Source: Oscheius sp. JU75
Lineage: Eukaryota > Nematoda > Chromadorea > Rhabditida > Rhabditidae
Assembly: GCA_037178855.1 (NCBI GenBank)
Contig: JASJZC010000002.1
Coordinates: forward strand, 8,754,501-8,818,500
Direction of reading: 5' to 3'
DNA: 64,000 nucleotides
A model generated the notes under the pieces. The model had not been told where the DNA came from. It was given only the letters and a program-made list of their open reading frames with translations, and searched no databases. Below are positions 58,589 through 64,000 of this stretch, in pieces (the stretch's first letter is position 1; each line of letters begins with the position of its first letter). The position numbers and the translations under genes were made by a program.

Positions 58589-61500
58589 ATGGTGGGTTAC
58601 TGTAAGCTCAAACTTAAGCCAATACAGATCTTTTCTCGTCTCTTGTCCAAAAAGCAGAACGCTGGACAGGATGTTCGTCCTACCAGGCAGCCAAAAATGC
58701 CAGAATTGGACGAGTTCCTTTTGAAGAGAGACTACGCCGGAGCCATTTCCCTGTTGGAGGTTTTTGCAATGAAAAAAGGTTAATGAGTGTAGTCCATTTA
58801 GTTCAAAATGAAGGGAGACCGAATGAACATCACGACGAGAATGTGGCTGGGACATTGCTATTTCAGGGCCGGAGATTATCAGAATGCTACGAATGTGAGA
58901 GGGATAGAGACAGGGAGACAAAGAAACAGAAAGAAAGAGAGAGACAGAGAGAGACATTGCAGATCTACGAGAACATGCTGAACATGGAAGATTGTCCGCC
59001 AGAAGTTGAGACCTATCTGGGGTGCTGTCACTTCTACCTGGGAAACTTCAATGACGCGAGAGATCACGGAGAGAAGGGTGAGTATACAAATTTTTCTCAG
59101 TTTAAGGAGCATCCTCAGGACCGAAGAGTACTCTTCAAAACCGTCTCCTCTTTCACGTGGCCCACAAGTTGGACGATGAGAAGAAGTTGATGTTACATCA
59201 CCAACAGTTGAAGGTAGGAATACATATTGGGACACAATCACGATATGACTACAGACGTGGGACATTTAGATCATCGGACAGTCCTCTCTTCTAGACAGTC
59301 GAAAATGTCGAAAAGTCATGAACGGCTGTTTCTCTGCCTCACAGTCTCTCTACTCCTCTTTTTCTAGACCGACGTCCTCGAAGACCAACTCTCCCTGGCC
59401 TCTATGCATTTCATGCGTCTTCACTACAACGAAGCAAGCAAAATCTACAGCTCCATTCTGGAAAAACATTTGTAACCCTTTTATAGCTCCAACTTCATTC
59501 CATCTCTTTTAGGAACATGATGGCATTGAACGTCTATATCTCCATGTGCTACTACCAGATGGAATACTACGACGTCGCTCAGAAAATGATCAACGCCTAC
59601 CTGAAGAGCTATCCAGACAGCCCAGCGGCTCTCAACCTGACCTACGCTATAACCTACAGGACCTATCAGGGTAACAAGTCCCCTTCTATCGATCTGGATA
59701 AGATTCCTAAATCTTCTCTGTATCCATCAATTAGAGCCATAGTTCGACACAACAGTGTTGTCTTCCGAGATGGAGACGGAGCTCTTCAGAACCTTCCCTC
59801 GATCCTGGATCAGGTTCCCGAAGCTCGCCTGAATATGATCATTTACTATGTGAAGCAGAGTAGGTACAGATGGTAAAAGTGAGGGAAAGTTTTCAGGGAA
59901 CGTGGAAGGAGCCTTCAGAATCGCTGAAGAACTGACACCAGTCAAGCCCATGGAATTCCTGGTCAAGGCGATTGCCTATGCGATGAGTGGAGTCGTGAAT
60001 GATTCGGTAAAAGAGAGAGAGAGAGTTCCATTGTTCTCTCTGGCTCATGTTGCTCATTGTTTGCGCGGATGAAGGTCAGATTCAGCGCCCTCGAAAATCT
60101 TCAGAAATTGAAAAAGAAAAAAGTTTCCGCAGGAACCGAACCAACAACCCTCGGCGTCGTGTGAACCTCAAGCGAATGCTTTAACCTTCGCGTCACGGTG
60201 TTCGATGCTCCCGTAGCGCCTCGACAAATCTGCGCACACTTGGAATAATAGCTATAGTCTATTTCCAACGTCTAGCGGCACATGAATTTGAACGCTGAAG
60301 GCACAGTATTTGCGCGCGAAGAAAAAATTACAAATTATTGAATTTTCTCCATTTTCCGCATACTTTTTACAAATTCTTACCATGTAACACAATTCTAGAT
60401 ATCCATAAACCTACTTGATAACAAATTTAGGGCGAATATCTAAGAAAAGCGTTGAAAATGGCCAGAATTTGTGAGCAGAGGCCCATTTTTGGCTACCACT
60501 CCTTTTCAGGCGTTTTTCTGGCAGATTTTTCTACAAAATTGCTGTCAAGTAGATTTACTTAGGCCCCGAATCCGCCAATGTTAAAACAACTAAAAAATGG
60601 CTGTAAACACTCAAAAATAGCGAAACTGACAGTCTGATCCCGTGTTACTGTAATTTCCTCGCAAGACCTTTCGCACTCTACCTTTAAAGAATTCGTAAGT
60701 GCCGCTGGAGGTTGGAAATGGACTATAGCACTTTCGTCTATAGTTCATTTCCAACAAATAGCGGCAGTAAGCCAAATAAATTGTTTAGCTGGGGATCCGA
60801 GCCCCCGACAGCGCGATCCGTAGACCGCGCGACCTGGCATTGCGCCATGGATGCATTGTCGGGGTTTCAAACAACAATACGACGAATGTCTCAAAATGTG
60901 GACGGGGCTAGTTATGGACAATTCGTCCCTGGTTGGAGCTTCTTCTTCTTCGACATCGGTAACGATCGTCGATCGAGAGTGAAAATGCAAAAAGAGGTTT
61001 CTATTTTGCTCGGAAAGCATAACGATAAAATAACAACCAAAATATCAACAAAAATGACCAGAAACGGAAAATATATGGAAACAAGCAAAGTTGAAAATGT
61101 CAAAGGAATTTTGAAAAACGCCGCATTTTTCGAGGTCCGTGATGAGACTCGATTTTTCGTTTTTTTTCCGAAAAACCTTTAAAAAATTGGCTCACTGCCG
61201 CTATTCGTTGGAAATAGACTATAGAGACCCAGGTTCGATTCCGACCGGAGGTAGATTGAACATTCCAAGTTTCCTGATGTTTTCGATGACGCTGGACTCG
61301 GACACAGTCTTAGTTTTTCTCCAAAAAGCTATTTTGGATCACTTTTTGCTTCTCAAGGGACAGAGAAACAGTGGGTCTTTCAGAAAGAGCATCTGGACGT
61401 GGCCAACAGCTTCTTCAAGATGGTCGGAGAGTCCAGTCTGGAAGCAGACACCATTGCTGGCCGTCAGGCCATGGCAGCTCATCAGTTTTTGAGTGACCAC

Positions 61501-62231
61501 CACGACGAGGCTCTGTTCTACTATGAATCTATAGCTGTAAGGTTGTGCTGTCTTTTCCACTAGAAACTTCCAGAAATTCATGGCTAATGACAACACGTTC
61601 CTCTTCAACTACGCTCAATGTCTCCTATTCTGTAATCGAACCGATGAGGCCGAACAGGCCTTCCTTTCTATTGGACAGAAGAGTCCGGAAAGGAATCTTC
61701 CCATCTTTAAGTATCATTTGGCCAAATGCTGTAAGTTGAATTTCTAAGCAATCCAGAAAATGATACAGTAATCCGGAACGGAAAGCCAGAAGTGGTCTGG
61801 GACATGATCAAGCAGACCCCGGAGCCACAGATCGCCTTTACAATCACGAGGATTCTTGCGAATGACGGTTTTCGAGTGATAAACAGGATGTTCAAATTTT
61901 TAAAGAACTCATTCAGGCAAAGGCATATTTTTACTCTGGACTGGCTTATGACAGTTTGAGCCGCATGGATCCGAGTCCTGACTACCATCAGGGTCTGCTC
62001 TGCAGCGCCTCTGGATTGTTCTCTGATTTTGTGAGAAGAAAGAAACCGAAGTGAGTGACAATGACACTACCTACAATTTTCAGCGTGGTACAACAAATGT
62101 CAATCCTCTGCCGTGTTCTGGAACGCTGTGAACAAGGAGATACCGACAAAGTTGCCTCGGTCATCAAGAAGTACGCTGTCAAGAATGGAATCGAACTTGC
62201 TTCGGCTGAATTTGACTTTATGTTGCAATAA
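58589..62231 (+). CDS. dyf-13: IFT56/TTC26 (DYF-13), intraflagellar transport complex B subunit
   Basis: IFT56 is a TPR protein of IFT-B needed for cilia, in nematodes those of sensory neurons. Exons give PKMPELDEFLLKRDYAGAIS, MWLGHCYFRAGDYQNAT, ETYLGCCHFYLGNFNDARD, LQNRLLFHVAHKLDDEKKLM, DVLEDQLSLASMHFMRLHYN, NVYISMCYYQMEYYDVAQKM, IVRHNSVVFRDGDGALQNLP, PEARLNMIIYYVKQ, FRIAEELTPVKPMEFLVKAI, FLFNYAQCLLFCNRTDEAEQ, VWDMIKQTPEPQIAF, KAYFYSGLAYDSLSRMDPSP and a C-terminus NGIELASAEFDFMLQ. Segment order follows human TTC26 along its full length. The first exon start (58589, MVGYCKLKLK) is the least certain part; a later start is possible. An intron between about 60010 and 61385 carries inserted elements. 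The stop TAA lies inside AATAAA. Confidence 0.92.
60252..60728. mobile_element. Inverted-repeat element 1 (CTATAG ends), 477 bp
   Basis: The left end reads CTATAGTCTATTTCCAACG then TAGCGGCA. The right end on the opposite strand reads CTATAGTCCATTTCCAACC then AGCGGCA. The interior is AT-rich with no transposase frame. Non-autonomous DNA-transposon type, by structure only. Confidence 0.75.
60738..61222. mobile_element. Inverted-repeat element 2 (CTATAG ends), 485 bp
   Basis: The left end reads CTATAGTTCATTTCCAACA then ATAGCGGCA. The right end on the opposite strand reads CTATAGTCTATTTCCAACG then ATAGCGGCA. The interior differs from element 1 and contains a tRNA-Arg-like piece on the minus strand (60782-60853: TGGCGCAATGCC, loop CTACGGA, B-box-like GGCTCGGATCCCC). 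The acceptor stem of that piece does not pair. Confidence 0.75.
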
Positions 62232-62232
62232 A
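62227..62232 (+). terminator. Poly(A) signal overlapping the dyf-13 stop codon
   Basis: AATAAA spans the TAA stop at 62229-62231. The next gene starts 96 bases later. Confidence 0.6.
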
Positions 62233-62327
62233 AACTTGTTTTTGTTTGATGTTTGAACGCGAGATTTGTCAGCAAAAGTTCCCGCTCTCTTATCGATGGC
62301 GCAGTAAACAAGCCCTAGCCTTCTCCA

Positions 62328-63019
62328 ATGGTCAGCTATACTCTCTACTACTTTCCCATCCGGGCCCGTGGCGAGATTATCCGGCAAATCTTTGCTGTAG
62401 CTGGACAGAAATATGAAGATGTCCGAATTCCGAAGGAGCAATGGTCGGACTGGCAGAAGAAGATGCCTTTTGGACAACTTCCAGTACTTGAAGAGGACGG
62501 AAAGATGCTGGCTCAATCCCATTCGATAGCTAGATATCTCGCACGAAAGTTTGGTGAGTCTCTAACACTGTCTCTGATGTCGCTTTTGTAGATCTCTCCG
62601 GTCAGAACCCTTGGGAAGAAGCTCAAGTTGACTCCCTGGCCGATCAGTGGAAAGACTTCCAGACAGAAACTCGGAGCTTTTGGATTGCCTACACTGGACG
62701 AGGCGGAGATCTTGAAAAACTCAAGAAGGATGTTTTTCTCCCAGCGGCCAAGAAGCACTTCCCCTTCTATGTGAATGCAGCCAAAAACAGTGAAATGGGC
62801 TATTTGGTTGGAAACGCATTGACCTGGGTTGATCTTCTGGTAGCCGAGTTCATCGCTGGTTTTGATGACTACGATAAGAAGCTACTGGACGACTTCCCAG
62901 TTCTTCGAGAGCACAAGACTCTGGTTCGTAATATTCCGAGCTTAAGGAAGTGGATAGAGACACGTCCCCAGTCCAGTTTTGATCAACCTCAGTTGCGAAG
63001 AGACAGAGAGAAATGTTGA
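62328..63019 (+). CDS. Glutathione S-transferase, nematode sigma-type
   Basis: GSTs conjugate glutathione to electrophiles in the cytosol. Two exons (62328-62553, 62592-63019) encode 217 residues, a normal length. The thioredoxin-fold half has MVSYTLYYFPIRARGEIIRQ (catalytic Tyr in YTLYYF), MPFGQLPVLEEDGKMLAQSH with the cis-Pro VP-like PVL, and QSHSIARYLARKF binding glutathione. The helical half has GYLVGNALTWVDLLVAEFIA, which includes the N-capping TWVDLL motif, and IPSLRKWIETRP. The C-terminus RRDREKC is slightly extended. It starts 96 bases after the dyf-13 stop on the same strand with CCCTAG nine bases before ATG, so operon-type trans-splicing is possible. Confidence 0.93.
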
Positions 63020-63089
63020 AGTGTTTCATTTAAGCACCCATTCAGTACTATGCAGTCGTAAAATCTCTATCGCAATAAGTTACAGCTTC

Positions 63090-64000
63090 TCATTCCGTTT
63101 GCAAGGCTTGAGCTTCGACTAGTCTGGCGTATTTACCGTCAGCTTCAATCAGTTCGTCATGCGTTCCGTATTCTATAACTCCACCATTCTCAATAAAGTA
63201 TATCCTGAATGGAATGTCAGCTCTGAACATCTGTCACTCACCTATTCGCGTTCCTAATTGTGCTTAGCCTGTGTGCAATAGTGATCGAAGTTCTGCCTGT
63301 ACTGGCTTCATTCAGTGCTTTTTGTACTTTCTAGAATGTAAAGTAGGACTGTCAGATCATTGACTTGCCTTCTCTGACTCTGTGTCTAGTGCTGAAGTTG
63401 CTTCGTCTAGGAGAAGAAGCTTCGGGTCTCGGATCAGTGCCCGAGCGATGGCTATCCTCTGTTTTTGACCTCCGGAAAGCGCTCGTCCCTTCTCTCCGAC
63501 GTCTGTGTCAAAGCCCTAAAAAACCTTCTGTCTCTCTGTCTCTCAACCTCTCTGTCCCTCTGTCAGTAACGCCTAGGCTGCCTTTCTTCAATCCCGGGCA
63601 CCAGTTACTTGTCTCTCTGTCTCTTTCTCTCTCTCTTCTTTGTCTCTGTCTTCTCACTTACCGCTGGAAAAGCTTCAATGAACTTTGCTGCATTGGCCAC
63701 ATCCACAACTCTTTTCACATCTTCCAACGTCACTTCAGACTCACATCCGAGCGTGATATTTTCGTAAATTGAACCTAAAGCCCAACTAGCCTTGTCTTTT
63801 GGCTATTAACCTCTGAACAAAACCGGCTCCTGTCCCACAAGAGCCACGTTGCTTCTCAAATGACGAAGAGAAATATCGGTAATGTTGTTGCCGTTCATGT
63901 TCTAAACTCCCAGTGACTTCGGTACCTTTTTTCGCTTACAATTTGACCACTATCGGCTGTGTAAAAGCGCTCAAGGAGCTGAATGACTGTACTCTTTCCA
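63090..64000 (-). CDS. P-glycoprotein-type ABC transporter, C-terminal nucleotide-binding domain (partial)
   Basis: ABCB exporters couple ATP hydrolysis to efflux of lipophilic compounds. The window edge falls in the Walker A motif ([20 protein letters not shown]). Then come [20 protein letters not shown] (Q-loop) [34 protein letters not shown], the signature [20 protein letters not shown], Walker B and D-loop [15 protein letters not shown], the H-loop [15 protein letters not shown], and the end [20 protein letters not shown] ... QALQTE. All ATP-site motifs visible are intact. This is the last nucleotide-binding domain; membrane domains and the first NBD lie beyond 64000. Introns are short, one with CTCTGTCTC filler. 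Confidence 0.93.

Larger units (their letters stand above)
60055..61330. repeat. tRNA-like repeat split by inserted elements
   Basis: The minus-strand half is at 60120-60200 (GGTTAAAGCATTCGCTTGAG and B-box GGTTCGGTTCCTGCGG). The end of a plus-strand half is at 61223-61253 (AGACCCAGGTTCGATTCCGA). Between them lie two CTATAG-ended elements. The outer tails (CAGCGCCCTCGAAAATCTTC on the left, GATGTTTTCGATGACGCTGG on the right) are inverted copies of each other. Confidence 0.65.

Noticed and set aside
60782-60853. Possible tRNA-Arg(ACG) gene
   Set aside because: The D-arm, loop CTACGGA and B-box resemble tRNA-Arg, but the acceptor stem does not pair and it lies inside a transposon-like element.

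Overview
The window looks like nuclear DNA of a nematode, probably a rhabditid; I cannot name the species. The reasons are two secreted DB-module proteins (a nematode-specific family), a full LIN-29A-type zinc-finger gene, a nematode-style GST, many 35-60 nt introns ending in TTTCAG, and splice acceptors a few bases before most start codons, which suggests spliced-leader trans-splicing. All protein genes except the histones are split by introns, so the calls come from joining exons by eye.

Layout. 1-4.6 kb, minus strand: the 5' end of an unknown gene, then VPS18 (HOPS/CORVET). 4.9-7.4 kb: two DB-module secreted proteins arranged head to head. 8.1-9.6 kb: a NDUFA4/COXFA4-like mitochondrial protein. 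9.7-14.3 kb, minus: the spliceosomal cyclophilin CWC27 and triosephosphate isomerase. 15.3-19.3 kb, minus: N-acetylglucosamine kinase and a METTL23-like methyltransferase that share an exon in the same frame. 19.9-21.3 kb: a decayed histone H3 copy and an intact intronless H3 with H3.3-type residues but a replication-dependent 3' stem-loop. 22.1-24.6 kb: a BTB-BACK-kelch protein. 26.5-27.4 kb: a small secreted protein of unknown family. 27.4-54.3 kb: lin-29, with about 11 kb of gene-poor DNA upstream and an 11.2 kb intron between its N-terminal exons and its zinc-finger exons. 55.5-57.7 kb, minus: a vWA-domain fragment and a USP7-like stand-alone MATH protein. 58.6-63.0 kb: dyf-13/IFT56 and a GST 96 bp apart, possibly an operon. 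63.1-64 kb, minus: the last nucleotide-binding domain of a P-glycoprotein-type ABC transporter, cut by the window edge.

Most genes are unrelated housekeeping or developmental functions. The most unusual material is the METTL23/NAGK overlap and the non-coding part: a repeated A6-YGNCTG word concentrated in the large lin-29 intron, head-to-head tRNA-like (Pol III-type) modules, two CTATAG-ended inverted-repeat elements inserted in a dyf-13 intron, a 341 bp MITE, a 189 bp hairpin, a family of about 50 bp palindromes, and GACAGAGA-type filler in many introns.
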